A DNA stretch of 64,000 bases from Ulota crispa (GCA_963920765.1 OY987249.1:9300817-9364816); one strand, 5' to 3'; counted from the first letter of the stretch, positions 11,501-23,791 are shown. A program made the numbers and translations. Notes: generated by a model not told the origin, from the sequence alone.

Positions 11501-14500
11501 GAAGCTGCCGGTCCAAAACCAGAAGAAAAAAACCCTAGTTTGGGTGTGAGGAATTGAGGATTACCTTGTCCTGGGAAGAGAAGGCAGTGACAGTGCGATG
11601 TTGAGCTACGGCTTCGCTTGCAACTTGCGCTCCAGCGTGCTGCGCAATCGCCGTCTGCTTGGCGAAGCCTGTGAGGAGGATTTTCTTCGTGTACAAGGAC
11701 AAGATGATGAGGGGTTGGATGGACATCACCACCAACGCCAACCTCCATGACAAGCTCAAGCCGATGCTGAAGCTCACGATGATGGCGCTGGCGGTTTGGA
11801 CGAGGAGCGAGATGCGATCGCCCACCAGCGCCCTCACCTGCAAAATCTCGGTTAGTCAAAACCAGAGAGAATGGCAGCAAATATGCCGACCAAGGACTGA
11901 GGTAAACATACCCATTACCCGAGCGTTTAAGGATTTAGGGTACCGCAAGGTCTTACAAAATTCAGGAAAAAAAATCCGTAAGGTTAGCCTTTCAACAAAC
12001 TATCATCATGGAATGTCATTTTTGTGGAGAGAAGTATTATACAGTAATTTATGTTAAAAGGCAACGGTACAACTCATAGGGTCCCTAACAGTAACTTTAG
12101 ATTAATCTTGAAACTATTTGGATGTGTTCCTATAATGCCACTTGATAAGTCCCAATCCCAACCCTCCCAAAGCAGCTTTGCAGCTGTCATGTGGCACAAT
12201 TCACTTGTGTGCAAGCAACATTCACTGCTCCATTTTGGGTTCACTAGTGTAATGTGAAACCCTCAAATTTAGGGTGCAAAATTGCGTACCGCTCAAGAAT
12301 GGGTATGTCTACCTTAGATAGGAAGGAATATGAAGAAAGCAGCAAGAGGCCACAAGAAAATAAGACCTAATCAACAATATTGTGTTCATTTGGACCTCTT
12401 GATTATGACATTTTAAACATACTAGTGTTCATTAGGACATGTTTGTGTTGATTAGGACCACTTGATTTGGACAAATTCTCTACTAGTAAGGGCAAGAGAG
12501 AGTTTAGTTACCATGTTGGAATCCGAGGAGAGACGAGAGCAGACGGCGCCACTGGCGTTCTCGTCACGATCATACCACCCGACCTCGAACCGCAAGATGT
12601 TTTGCAGCATGTTGACGCGGATGCGTTTCGTGAGGTACTCGCCCATCACGGCGAAGTTATAATGCTGCAGAGTGTTGACGACAAACGCCGCAACCGCCAG
12701 GCCACAGAAGATTGCAGCGTAGATCTTCACCTCGCGCCGGACCTTGCTCGGCGTGTCATAAAAGCCTGCCAGCATGTCGCCCAAGAAAAAAGCATAAAAC
12801 GGTTGCACGAATCCAAAGGCGATGGCACCCGAGAGTCCCAGGATGGCTTGTTTCCACTCCGGCCTGTTGAGCGCCAGGAGACGCCGAAACGACGGCGCGG
12901 GCCCTTTTTTGCTCTTCTCAGTTGTCGTTGCTAGATTGCTGTTACTGTTGGTGCTTTTCGACGTGCTCAGTCGAGATGCTTCAAACGACTTGCGTCCCGA
13001 TGACGAGACGCTTCGGCGGGATGCGTCTGGTTTGGGCGCCGCCACGTCAGCAGCGAGGTTGGCTTCGGCTTCCTGGTGCGCTTGCTGGAGCTGCACGAGC
13101 GCGGCGAACGCGCCGTGCTCGCCCTTCGACATGAGCTCCTCATGCGTCCCCATTTCGACCACCTGGCCCAATGTACGGAGAGAGCCCAAAAAAAACAATA
13201 AAAGTCAGCCGAATGAAATGTGCAAAAAACGATTGAAATTTAACCCTCAAACGTCCCAAAAGCATAGTAAATATGTTGCCGTATATTGGCATTTGCTATC
13301 AACAAGAAATTTTAACTTGGGATCTCAAATAACTCACGTTTATCTAAATTCCAACTTCTTTGTTGATCTCAAATGTAGTAAGAGGTGTGGATCCATTCCA
13401 AATACAAAAAAAATACCCAATATTGGTCGCAAAGGGCCTTTCGGACATTAAGGGTTAAATCAACCAGCTAAAAACCGACCAAACTTTTGAAAATTTTCTG
13501 ATTATAGTGTTATAATTTAGGGAATAGCCGGTGCATCCACCCACAAAACCAGATGAAAATGAGAAATGTAGGCTTTTGCCGAAGAAGCTCAAAATCTCCC
13601 CGCACACTGAACGCAGGTTCTCTTAGAATTGGAGGGACTGATTTTGGTTCGTTTAGAATTGTCGGTGTCGCTAGAAAAAAATGCAAAAATGCACTGACAC
13701 TGACCTGGCCGAACTGCACAACCGCGATCAGATCCGCGTTGCGGATGGTGGAGAGCCGGTGCGCGACGACGACGGTGGTGCGGCCCTCGGCGGCGCGCTC
13801 CAGGGCGGCTTGGACCACCTTCTCCGACTCCGCGTCCAACGCGCTGGTGGCCTCGTCGAGCAGCATCACGGGCGGGTTTTTGAGGAGCGCTCGCGCGATG
13901 GCGATGCGCTGCTTTTGCCCGCCTGACATTTGCACGCCTCGCTCTCCGACTTGCGTGTCGAACCTCTGCGGAAGCTGCATGACGAAGTTGTACGCGTTCG
14001 CCGACTTAGCCGCGGCGAACACCTCCTCGTCTGTCGCGCCATCCTTGCCGTACAGAATGTTCTCCTTGATGGATGTCGCGAACAGCGCGGGCTCCTGGCT
14101 CACCAACCCGATCTGGCGACGCAGCCACTTGAGCTGGAGGTCCTTGATGTTCGTTCCGTCGATCAGTACCTCGCCTGCCAGCGGGTCGTAAAACCGCTCC
14201 AGAAGCGCTATCACTGTCGATTTCCCGGAGCCGCTCTGTCCCACGAGCGCTACCGTCATGCCTGCCAAAAACTCACAAACACCACAGAAAATTCAAAACT
14301 TGCACCACCTGGTAGTAGTCACCACAAGGCGAGCTTTTCACACCTCAGCGCCGATGACAAACCAAACTTCCTAATAGCATCCGCACTCTTGCAAGCAACC
14401 TGGTCCCTGGTCCCGTGAGAGCATTTGGCGTGCCCGCACCACTTGGCACGTCTCACTAAACCGCCGTATGCCGTATGCTAGCCAAGGCTTGCTCAATTGT

Positions 14501-17500
14501 AGTTTGAACTTTGAAACATTCATCATTAGCATGGCCAAATCCAAAAGAATGGAAACTTGTTGATTGGTTGACACAAGAGGCTCATGATTGAAACTTGACA
14601 CTTATCCTCCTCAATGCTTGCTTATATGTGGTTAAGTGCAAGGGTGTGACATGATACATTTGAGCAAGCCCATGATTGTGAATGCACTCTAGACACATGC
14701 TTTCGAGAGCTTTTGCTCCAAGTTGGGTGCAAGGTTGCGGATGCTCTAAACCAGACTGACACAAAAGACTCACCTGCTGGGATCTTGATACTGAAATTCT
14801 GAAACACAGGTGCATCTCGCCGAGTCGGATACGAGAAATCCACGTTGCGAAGCTCCAGGTCGCCCACCACCTTTGCCAGCGTCGTCCCCGTGGTGTCATC
14901 CGCGTCGATGGGTGGCACTCGCGCTATGAGTTCAAAGATGCGAGTCGACGCCGAGACACCTTCAGCAAATGCTTTGAAATTTGGCATCGCATTTCCTAGA
15001 GCTCTGTCAATTGATCAAACATCCCCGTCACATCCATCAATCACCAGACACGAGACCCAGGATTCATGATTTTGACGGCCCGGTTCAGACTGAGAAGCGG
15101 ACAAGATTTAAGAGCATTTCATTGGCCAATGGGAGGGATTTGTTTGCTAGAGCTTTCATAGTGAAGTAGCTTTTTCCGTCAATATTAGAGAGAAGCTCAT
15201 TTGTCGTGGATAAGATTTGGGGTCACCTTGGAAGGTAACCCCAAAGGTGATCCCAAATTTAAGATGACCCCAAAGGTGACCCCAAAGGTGACCCCAAATT
15301 GAAGGTGACCCCAAATCTTGTCTACCAGACAAAACACTCCCTCTCACTTCATGTGCACTAAAGACAAAATCATGTCAAGTGAGAATAGAAGGAAATAAAA
15401 CTACACCTCCACCAAGACATCCAATTCTTAGTGTAAAACCTTCCACCGGACAGACAAAATCAATGATGACATGACAATTCCCACCAAATGAAGGCAAACA
15501 TGACACCGGACAAGGACTTTCGTCTGATGGCTATGGACATCCTGGTCTGAACCAAGACAGGCTTGCCTCTAGTCTTCTAGTCAGGTCATTTACTGAAGGG
15601 GTGCACTCAGGCTTAAACACAAAGGTTTATGCATTTTGTGCATACTTTTCCAGAAAATAAAAAAGGGAAAACATCTGATGAAAAAAAGAGCATACGAAAA
15701 CCCAGGCCACTAAAGTAACTGAATCGATTAGGGTTTCAGAGTTTTGCTCACATTCCACCCGAGATGATGGCCATGCCCGTAGCGAGCACGTTGCCGCCAT
15801 TAGCGCGTCCAGCGAGGATCTGCACACTCCCGTACCACCCGAGGAACGCCCAGATGGCGAAGTTGATCCCCACAGACCCCATGGACAACCCTTTCGCCAG
15901 GCCTTGCTTGATTCCCAGTCTCACACTCTCGTCCAAGGAGCTCCCGTACAGCTTCACCACCTTGGTCTCTCCGACGAACGAATACACCGTCCGAACCGAC
16001 GAGATCGACTCCTCCGCAATCCCCCCCGCCGTGCTGTACGCGCTCTGCATCCGCCCCGCCAGGCTCGTCACTGCTCGGTTGTAAAACGCCCCGGGGAGCA
16101 GGAGCAGCGGAATGAACGGCGTCGCGGCGAGCGCCAGTTGCCATATCTGGAAGTATGCCACCGCGTAGCCGCCCAGGAACTGCGTCAAGTTTTGTAAGAA
16201 GTTCCCGACCTGCAATCAGAAAACGCCCTCATCAGGGCACGTCAATTCTCTTTTCGACAAAAAGATTGATTCAAGGGAAAATTTCATGGACACCGATGAA
16301 TTTGCAATATTGTCATAGATACCGCTGCTTTGCTTTTCAGGCGTTTGTTTTGTTGTGTATGTCACTTTCTTTCTTCCTTTGTGCGCACGCATAACAAGAA
16401 AGTTTGCAATATTTTTATAGATACTTTGACTTTTTCAGAAATATCTTTGGACCGAAACAATTCAGGCGTTTGTTTTGTTGTGCATGTCACTTACCTTCTT
16501 GCTTTGTGCGCACACTTAACAAGAATGAAAAGAAGTAGTGTACGCACAAAGGGAGAAGGAAGTGACATGCATAACCAAACCAAACTCCTAAATTTTTGGT
16601 TGGTGCAAGGGTACTTGTGATATTTCTGAAAAAACAGGGGTATCTATGAAAATATTACAAACTTGAGGGGTATCCATGAAATTTGGGTTTCCCAAGCTTC
16701 AATGCATGCGCGGGCGGAGTTTTCTATGCCACTGAGTACTGACCTTCTCGCTCATGGCTTCTTGCACCAGGAGCGTGTCAGCGGAGACATTGTTCACAAC
16801 CTCGGCGGTGCTGCTCTGGCCTCTCTCGAAGTATGCCACATCTTGACGCAGAATGGCGCGCAAATATCTCGCTCGAACGCGCGCTGATTGTCGCTCTCCC
16901 GTGCACATCCAACAACTCACCTCTGCATGACACACCAGTCACCTCAATTCCTGTCACTCACGGCCATCTCTACAACGTCTTCAGCCACAAAATCAACGCA
17001 AAAAGCGAAGAATTCTTGGTGCAAAAGACTCACCCAGGTAAGCAGTGAACCATCCGACAATCGCCGTGTAGACGAAATACAACGAAAACTGCATACACAG
17101 CGCCACAACACTTGTCAGCATTTGAGTACTCCAAACACAGATATTGTTAAAAGACTCATGTGCAAGAATTCGAGTCCAGCCCACCCCTTTTGTTCACATA
17201 GCGAAACCAACTTCTTAATACAAGGGCTCTAAGCCCAGAAAAAACCCAAGTCTTGTAGACTTTTCACAAGCAAGAACTCGAGCATGATGTGATAAGCTTA
17301 ATTACCTTCTTGATGTGGTCGTAGATGAGGTCGGGTTGGTTTTGCAAGCTGCCGAAGCTGTTGATGACTCTGCCTTGAATAATGATCATGGCAGGGAGTG
17401 TTAAGCCGTTCAGCACGGCGCCGAGTGTGCCAGTGAACATCAACAGGTAATCGAACCAATCCGCACATCGGAAGAGCCGCCAGAACGAGACCCCTGCCAG

Positions 17501-17692
17501 CGAATTCGTCTTCGTCTTCTTCGCCTTCGTCGTCTGCTCGTCTCTCGTTAACTCCGCCGCTGCCGTGCCATTCCGCGACGGCTCCACGTCCACGGAATTG
17601 GTGGCGTTTCCGCCGAGCTCGAACGGTTCTTGGCTCACGTGCATCGCCGCCATCCCATCCTCGAATTGTCGACTCTCTTTCACGACCTGCAT
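8587..17692 (-). CDS. Full-size ABCB (MDR/P-glycoprotein) transporter, ABCB15-like
   Basis: This is a membrane ATP-driven exporter with the order TMD1-NBD1-TMD2-NBD2, 1293 residues and intact. Exons on the minus strand are 17306-17692, 17034-17088, 16744-16922, 15752-16209, 14774-15003, 13705-14261, 12512-13162, 11565-11837, 10215-10939, 9424-9645 and 8587-8731 (TGA). All junctions are GT-AG and in phase. NBD1 (about 385-640) has Walker [11 protein letters not shown]-loop LVSQEP, signature MSGGQ, Walker [13 protein letters not shown] and H-loop VVAHRLS. NBD2 (about 1050-1290) repeats these with LSGGQ and [13 protein letters not shown]. The A-loops are FSYP and FAYP. An acidic, Ser-rich linker joins the halves. 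Sequence such as [12 protein letters not shown] and DYWYGG resembles Arabidopsis ABCB15-type members, some of which are linked to auxin transport; the substrate here is unknown. ATG 17692 is the first in-frame ATG. Exons are GC-rich while introns hold MITEs and minisatellites. Confidence 0.95.
8988..9400. repeat. 30-bp minisatellite in the last ABCB intron
   Basis: About 14 degenerate copies of a unit close to GAGAAAAAGCTTGCAAA plus TTGCAGAATCC are present. Three adjacent units around 9190-9300 are nearly perfect at 30 bp. The array lies about 23 bp from the donor of ABCB intron 10 (9423). It is open in several frames on both strands because the unit length is a multiple of three and lacks stops. 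Those frames are not genes. Confidence 0.9.
12365..12490 (-). mobile_element. Degenerate CACTA-type MITE fragment in ABCB intron 7
   Basis: Read on the minus strand, the end near 12488 is TACTAGTAGAGAATTTGTCC, a decayed match to the CACTACAAGAAATTGTGTCC end of the intact element at 23398. Internal GGTCCTAATCAACAC and ATGTCCTAATGAACAC segments also resemble that element. It lies directly beside the exon 7 donor. Confidence 0.4.
15217..15316. repeat. 12-bp GGTGACCCCAAA tandem repeat
   Basis: Seven or so imperfect copies of GGTGACCCCAAA lie in ABCB intron 4. The left part is in inverted orientation (GGGGTCACCTTGG), so the array can form a short hairpin. Confidence 0.85.
16275..16693. mobile_element. 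Palindromic MITE family A, copy 2
   Basis: The ends match family A (GGGAAAATTTCATGG and its inverse, the right end slightly altered). This copy is longer, about 419 bp, because a segment with GCGTTTGTTTTGTTGTG is internally duplicated. It sits in ABCB intron 3. No clean target duplication remains. Confidence 0.8.
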
Positions 17693-18393
17693 GCTGAGTG
17701 CTTCCAATTCCAGTCGATCACTTGCGAGAGGCGCATCACCGCAATAACAGTAGCTCGGGATACACAAGCTCCGGATACACAAGCTCGGGATACACAACCT
17801 TCAAGCAGATTATGAGCTAAGCAATTACAAATCCACAACGACGAGATGAAAGCGAGGTTTAAGTGAGCACACGAGCTGACAAAAGCTAAGATGCTGAGAG
17901 ATTGGCACAGTGCCTGTCGCAGCGAGCGTGCCTGATTTCAGCGACAAGAGGCGCGCTGGAGGAGCTTTATAGGAATTGGGCGAGTGTTATGTGGGATTGG
18001 TGGCAAGTTTGATGCTTCGTGCGAGATTGCTGTAATGAGGTCATTTTGTGAAATTAAGCTTGGTTAGGAATCTCGACATTCTTCTGTGCAATATCATGGA
18101 TTCGGGGGTCAGTGGTCTGTGAGCGGCATTCCTTTCTAGCTTCGTTTCGCTTTTGCGGTATAAGGCTGGGCTGGGTTGTACCGCGGGCGAGGGTGAAGTG
18201 GAGTGCGCTCAAAGTTTTCTCCCGTTCGGTGCTGCATGTTTTTGAATTGTTCGGTTCTGCAGACACGAGGCGGCGGGTTTCACTCTGAAAAGTGTTCGAA
18301 AGTTACTCCGGCGGGGTCCCCGGTATAACCCCCTGAACCCCCCAGGGGCAATTATCGGGGAGAATCGGGTATCAATACAAAGTCAGCGTATAT
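17693..18393 (-). promoter_or_regulatory. Upstream region of the ABCB gene
   Basis: This is the region 5' of the ABCB start on the minus strand. At about 17756-17798 a 14-bp unit (CGGGATACACAAGCT) is repeated three times, which keeps the frame open upstream of the ATG without supplying another ATG. A possible TATA-like TTTATAGG (read on +) occurs near 17969 but its use is unproven. No gene is seen. Confidence 0.4.
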
Positions 18394-18808
18394 GGGGGAA
18401 TTGATATGTGCACACCGGAGTTGATATTTGCACACCCTGCTGGGGTAAATTATTGATTTCTACTATTAAAAAGCTGAATTTGAGAATTTTGGATTCAGAT
18501 TTGGACTTAGAGACCATGATTTAGTATGGAACAACAAAAAAAAGTTTGCAATTGAACATCACCCAATGAAAAACCTTATCTAAGGAGGAAAGTGTTACTT
18601 TTATTTTTGTTTGTAAAAAAAAATAAGTTTTGTCATTGGGTGTTATTCAATTGCAAATTTTTTTTGCGGTTCTAGACTAAATCATGGTATCTGAGTCCAA
18701 ATATAAATTCAAAATTCTCAAATTTAGCTTATTGATAATAAAAATCTAAAATTTACCCCCTAGGGAGTGTACAAATATCAACCCCCTGGTGTGCACATAT
18801 CAATTCCC
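18394..18808. mobile_element. Palindromic MITE family B, copy 1
   Basis: The left end GGGAATTGATATGTGCACACC is mirrored at the right (GTGCACATATCAATTCCC). Inner arms share AGCTGAATTTGAGAATTTTG and ACCATGATTTAG with their inverse. It is about 415 bp with no coding capacity. It is the first of four MITEs placed almost end to end. Confidence 0.85.
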
Positions 18809-18824
18809 TTAAATGGTAAAAAAA

Positions 18825-19228
18825 GGGACCGACTAGGTGGATACCCCCCAATTGCTATGCAGACACCTCCATAGCCAAATCTATTAAACTTGAGATTATT
18901 ATTACGTTGAAATATAAAATAAAATCAAAGCAATACTTTAGCGTACATTTGCATTTACAAGCGCTGCAAACATACAACAAAATTGCCTCATTTGTGACAC
19001 GGTCAGGAGTCAAACTACTACATGAACGGAGCAACTGGTTTGATTCTTGACCATGTTACAAATGAGACAAATTTGTTGTATGTTTGCAAAACTTGTAAAT
19101 GCAAATGTACGCTAAAGTATTGCTTTGATTTTATTTCATATTTCAAAGTAATAATAATCTCAAGTTTAATAGATTTGGCTATGGGGGTGTCTGCGTAGCA
19201 ATTGGGGGGTGTCCACCTAGTTGCTCCC
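18825..19228. mobile_element. Palindromic MITE family D
   Basis: The left arm (GACTAGGTGGATACCCCCC, CAATTGCTATGCAGACACC) is the inverse of the right arm (GTGTCTGCGTAGCAATTGGG, GTCCACCTAG). Arms extend about 180 bp and meet near 19010. It is about 404 bp and non-coding. Flanking TAAAAA-like sequence occurs on both sides but is not a clean duplication. Confidence 0.85.
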
Positions 19229-19237
19229 TAAAAAGAG

Positions 19238-19550
19238 GGGGGAAATTTCATGGATCCCCTGAAGTTTGCAATATTTTCATATATACCCCTGCTTTTTCAG
19301 AAATATCACAAATACTTTTGGACCAAAGTTTTTAGGAGTTTATTTTGTTATGCATGCCACTTCTCTACTCCCTTTGAGAGCACGCTTCTTCTTTCTTGTT
19401 ATGCATGAGCACAAAGGAATATAGGAAATGACATGCACAACAAAACAAATGCCTGAAATTTTTAGCCCAAGGGTATTGGTGATATATCTAAAAAAGCAAA
19501 GGTATCTATGAAAATATTGCAAATTTCAAGGGTATCCATGAAATTTTCCC
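19238..19550. mobile_element. Palindromic MITE family A, copy 3
   Basis: The ends GGGGAAATTTCATGG and CCATGAAATTTTCCC are family A, and the inner arms pair as in the copy at 2481. It is about 313 bp, lies 10 bp from the preceding family D element, and is diverged. Confidence 0.85.
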
Positions 19551-19697
19551 TTAAAAAATATGGTTGAAAATTGAAAACAACCAAGTATAACTAGCCAGAT
19601 TGGGTAGATTTTCAGAAGAAAAAAAATAGACGTCCAACAAACTTCCATGCTTGGTGAGAATGGTAAAACTCAAAAACACATTTATGTATTGTAAAAT

Positions 19698-20018
19698 GGG
19701 AAAATTTCATGGATACCCCTAAAGTTTGCAATATTTACATAGATATCCTTGCTTTTCCAAAAATTATACAAACACCCTTGCACCATCAATTCTAGGCCTT
19801 TGTTTGTTGTGCTTGCACTTCCTTCACAATCAATGTTGAAGAAGGGAATGTAATGAAACAAAATAGAAAAAATGTGCGCACAAAGGAAAAAGGGAAGTGA
19901 CATGTACAACAAAACAAACGTTTGAATATTTTAGTTCAAGGGTATTTGTGTAATTTCTGAAAGGCAAGAGCATCTATGTAAATATTGCAAACTTCATGGG
20001 TATCCATGAAATTTTCCC
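19698..20018. mobile_element. Palindromic MITE family A, copy 4
   Basis: The ends GGGAAAATTTCATGGATACC and GGTATCCATGAAATTTTCCC are intact. The length is about 321 bp. Flanks TATTGTAAA and TATTGCAAA are similar on the two sides and may be a decayed target duplication. Confidence 0.87.
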
Positions 20019-20269
20019 TATTGCAAATTAGTCTAGAATTCCAAGGGAATGGCCCTAGAGTGGTAGTTTTAAATGGCATGCCATTTTGTACAAATCTTAG
20101 CTTTGTTTCAAAAAGAAGGATAAAAGTAGTAATTTGTCTTCTATGTCATTACAAAATTTAATGTGTTCTAATGATTGGTTCACAATGACTACAAATGTTG
20201 ATAATGATTATAATTGAGTCATCTAATAGTCATTCTAAACATTTCCCATCATAGTGAACCAATTATTAA

Positions 20270-20408
20270 GGCCCTGTTTACACTAGAGATAAGAATTTGT
20301 GTAGAGCAGATTTTTAGCCAACAAAATTTACAAAACTTGAGAATTGTAATTCTCACTCGCTAAAATTTTGTTCTCTAGGGCTTCTCACTTCTAGTGTAAA
20401 GAGAGCCT
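20270..20408. mobile_element. Small MITE with GGCCCTGTTTACACTAGA-like ends
   Basis: The left end GGCCCTGTTTACACTAGAG and the inverted right end (GGCTCTCTTTACACTAGAAG) match at most positions. The 139-bp core also pairs (AAATTTTG / CAAAATTT). The GGCCCTGTTT start recalls Tourist-type elements, but no TWA duplication is clear. Confidence 0.6.
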
Positions 20409-21545
20409 TTGGACATATTTTTCTTATTGTATATTGTAGTTGATCAATGGTATCCTCCTCTATGTTTTTAAACTAAATCTAAATCTAAACGTGAATTCAA
20501 AATTTCTAAACTCAACCTCCTGATAGTAAAAGAAATTAAACTCTTACGTTTTTCTGACTGGTGAAAAAATTGTGGCCCCACAAAACGGCATGGCATCCAA
20601 ATCCAGCCGCTTTTAGAGGGCGGATGGACTATTGACCACGACTTTTTTTTCACACGGTTCATGAGCAATAAACTCCAACGTACCCCCTCACCAGAGGAGA
20701 ATTTCTGGAGGGAGTGCCGTACATAGGTCAGTAGTGAATCTGAAAAGTTGGAACCTGATGCTACAAAGCAAAAAGAAAAGCCCTCCTACTGACGTCAGTA
20801 TGAATGCTAGATTTATGCCAAGTAAGGAACTCGGATGACGTCATACATAATAATGAATGCAGATAGCAGGTAACGCCCAGTCAATAGGACGACGCCACTT
20901 GTCACTTTCTCGGAGGACCCAGCCATTTTGTAGTTTGTACCATGTCCATTATAAAATGGCTCATGTATTCATTATTTCGGAGATTCCGGGAATGCCACAT
21001 GTACCCTCTTCTAAGAATTGGCCAAGAGTGGATGAATTTTCTTATAGGAAAGTAACATCCAGTTAATTTCTATTGGGTGAATTATCGACCAGAACCTTAC
21101 CTCGTTTTCATACGGCTACCTTGACACTCAAGAAAATCAGGTGGAGAAATGAATGAAAAAATCGAAAACACCTCCCGAATAAACTTCGGACTTGAGAATA
21201 CGTGGATGAAAACTAATTCTAATTTGGAGGAGGACTACTTCTTATGTGGATGAAAACTAATTCTAATTTGGATGAAAGCTACTTCTTATGTGGATGAGAA
21301 CTACTTGTGATGGTTGTATTTATGAATGAACGTGCACAATCATGTAATTCTATCCATTGTTTCCTTACTTGCATGCATCACTAGAAGAAACCAATGTTTT
21401 TTACCAGAGATTTTTTTGGATGTCCGTTTTTGTTTATGTTATATTAATGTTAAAACTAACATTTTAATGTTATATTTGATATCCTTGTTAACGAAAAAAC
21501 ATGTGGACGTCCAAAAAAATCTTTTATACAAGGCATGGGTTTGTT
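20409..21545. other. Gene-free AT-rich region with a short tandem repeat
   Basis: I see no gene here. At 21202-21312 a segment with TGGATGAAAACTAATTCTAATTTGG is repeated with partial copies roughly 22-44 bp apart. A stretch around 20480-20560 resembles the internal part of family B elements and may be a decayed fragment. Confidence 0.5.
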
Positions 21546-21855
21546 CTACATTAAATATTTCTTTTAGGTTGTCCCACACTATATTCTTGACATTTCACAC
21601 TATATACAAATTTAGTGGTGCTGCTAGAATTGTTTTCATGAAAAATTACTACAACAAACAATTTTTAATGGGCCTATCAACAACAATGAAGTTGGGGCAA
21701 AACAAACTAGCTGCTCCCAATTAAATCATGTGAAATCTAAATATTTAGATAGTTGCATGCACCTCTGAGTGGTCAAGTGATGAGCCATGAGGTAACTTAT
21801 TAGGGTAAGGCAACCTAATTGTCAAGGCAACCTAAATACAATATTCCATGTAATG
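21546..21855. mobile_element. MITE family G, copy 1 (GCAACCTAAAT ends)
   Basis: The left end contains TTTTAGGTTG and the right end CAACCTAAATACAATATTCC in inverted order. It shares ACTATATTCTTGACATTTCACACTAT and GCCATGAGGTAAC-type blocks with the copies at 23334 and 26151. It is about 310 bp and non-coding. Confidence 0.7.
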
Positions 21856-22022
21856 ATTATAAGGTGCCTATTACCTAACTAATGACAACTGAAGACAAAA
21901 ATCCATGATAATACACATTCTAGTGTCCAAGAAGAATTGTTTTGATAGAAATCTAGGGGATGAATATCACCAATTAACCACACCCAAATCATCATATGTT
22001 GAGGGTGAATAATTATTGTGAT

Positions 22023-22938
22023 TAACCCCTAAATTTTTTTCCTATTTAAAGGCCAAAAAGTGCTTCAAAATACTAGTCCCCAAAGCAAGGTCAAAATTTT
22101 CATTGAAACTTATTTTTTAACAAATCCAACAATGGGATCCTTTGGTTGACTTGCACAAGTACATTGTCCCAAAATTTCAAAATGAACATCCCCACCAATT
22201 GCAAGATCAATGTGCCTAAACTTCAAAATGTAGGCTTTTCTAGTCCTTCCAAGAAGGTGAAGTTTTGTTTTCAAAAATTTTAGAGAAAAACACGTATGTT
22301 GTATTTCTTGTGCAATTTTGGCAATATGTTGGAAAATGGGTTGAAAACATACATAAACAAATTTAACCAAAAAAACTTTGGGTTCATTTTTGGAAAAATT
22401 GTAAAGTGAAAGGTATTGATGAATGAAAGATATAACTAATATGCTAATAAGTTTTGGAAGAATTGGAAAATTGTTAATCCCAATGGTGAGAATGCTCTAA
22501 CAGACAATTAGTAACTTTCTTTTTCTTTTTCATTTGAAAATTTTCAAAATTGAGAGTAAAAGATAACTTTATTTGTTTTTTCTACCCTCTTCCTACCAAC
22601 ATTGCTTGCAAAATAAAACTCCTTTTAACTCTTACCTCATTATTTAAAATTGAGTGATTCAATTTTTTTGAGTAGGTATCAGTCTATACAATTCTATAAA
22701 AATAAAAAATAAAATTATGATTATAATTTTGCTACCGGATTTGACATTGAAATTGAAAAAACCTTCTAACTTTTGCATTACATATTGGAATGACATGAAA
22801 TAAACCTTCACAAGTAGATTATGATGAGTAGCATCCATCCTAAAAATTTCATGAAAACTTTCCAAATTATAAAATCAATAGAGCCTGTCTGAGTTCTCAT
22901 AAAGCCCAAAGTGCGCTCCTTGGTCCTTTAGGGGTTAA
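22023..22938. mobile_element. 916-bp element with TTAACCCCTAAA ends, left arm of inverted pair
   Basis: Both ends carry the inverted motif TTAACCCCTAAA (right end GGTCCTTTAGGGGTTAA). It is nearly identical in inverted orientation to 24107-25022, and both are 916 bp. Short frames inside are the same in both arms but look like nothing known. I call it a non-autonomous element; the superfamily is unclear because no target duplication was found. Confidence 0.85.
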
Positions 22939-23333
22939 GAGTAGTTTTGGCAAGTGCTACAAAACGTTATGACAAGCAAAGCCACAAATCCTAAGCCTTG
23001 CGGCTTTGAGAAGTTTGACAATGTTTTGAGCTACTTAGAAATTATGTTTGTTTAAAGAGCTTCAATGTAGAGTAAATTACAAAGGATAAAGAGTAGTAAC
23101 ACATGTCAAAAATATCATGGTCTACAATGTATAGTGATTATGGTGTACTTGGACTGAAAAGCAAAGGATGTAGAACTCATAAAGCAAGCGGTTGGATTGG
23201 AATCAACCCTTAGAAGGAAACAGCTGGTAGATATTTGGGCCCCCTAGTTCCAAGCATGATAAATTCGAGCTTGCATTTCTTCAAGGAAGTAGGATATCAA
23301 AATGATGAACGTAATATTAAAGTGGCAAGTCCT

Positions 23334-23791
23334 TACACCAAATAGTGCATTTAAGTTGCCCCGCACTAATTTTTTGACATTATCCACTATTTAAATACAC
23401 TACAAGAAATTGTGTCCTAATTAACATGTCCAAATTGATTAAATGTGTCTAAAATGACAAAAAAATTGTCAAATTGGACAATTTTTGTAGATTAAGCCAT
23501 GCTGATTTGGACATATTTTTGTCATTTTAGACAGTTTCCCTTGTAGTGATACTTATTGCTGTTACGGTCATTTTCAGCAATAATTACTGCAATAAGAAAT
23601 TTTTAAAGGCCTTGGTAACATCAACACAATTGCATGGCAACAAATGAACAATGTCCACACGGTAAGGCATGTAAAATCTTAGTATTTAAACAATTTATGC
23701 TCCTTCAAGTGGCCAAGTCATGATAATGAGGTAACTTTCTATGATAAGGCAACCTAATTGTTAAAGCAAACTAAATGCACTATTTGGTGTA
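23334..23791. mobile_element. MITE family G, copy 2, split by a CACTA MITE
   Basis: The left end TACACCAAATAGTGCATTTA and the right end TAAATGCACTATTTGGTGTA are perfect inverses. The element lies in the spacer of the 22.0-25.0 kb inverted pair and is interrupted at 23398-23548 by a CACTA element. Without the insertion it would be about 304 bp, like the other copies. Confidence 0.85.
23398..23548. mobile_element. CACTA (En/Spm-type) MITE, 151 bp
   Basis: It starts CACTACAAGAAATTGTGTCC and ends with the inverse (GACAGTTTCCCTTGTAGTG). CACTACAAGAAA is the classical CACTA superfamily terminus. The 3-bp duplication ATA flanks it (23395-23397 and 23549-23551), as expected for this superfamily. It is nested in a family G element and has no coding capacity. 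Confidence 0.93.

Noticed and set aside
17693-17797. ABCB N-terminal extension (CIPSLCIRSLCIPSYCYCG)
   Set aside because: The open stretch has no ATG (its first codon would be TTG) and is made of a 14-bp repeat.
22110-22370. 86-codon frame present in both 916-bp elements (also at 24675-24935)
   Set aside because: It is conserved only because the two arms are copies of each other; the protein resembles no transposase or other family.
22921-22938. Telomere or subtelomere signal from TTTAGGG
   Set aside because: The heptamer occurs singly in element ends, never as a tandem TTTAGGG array.
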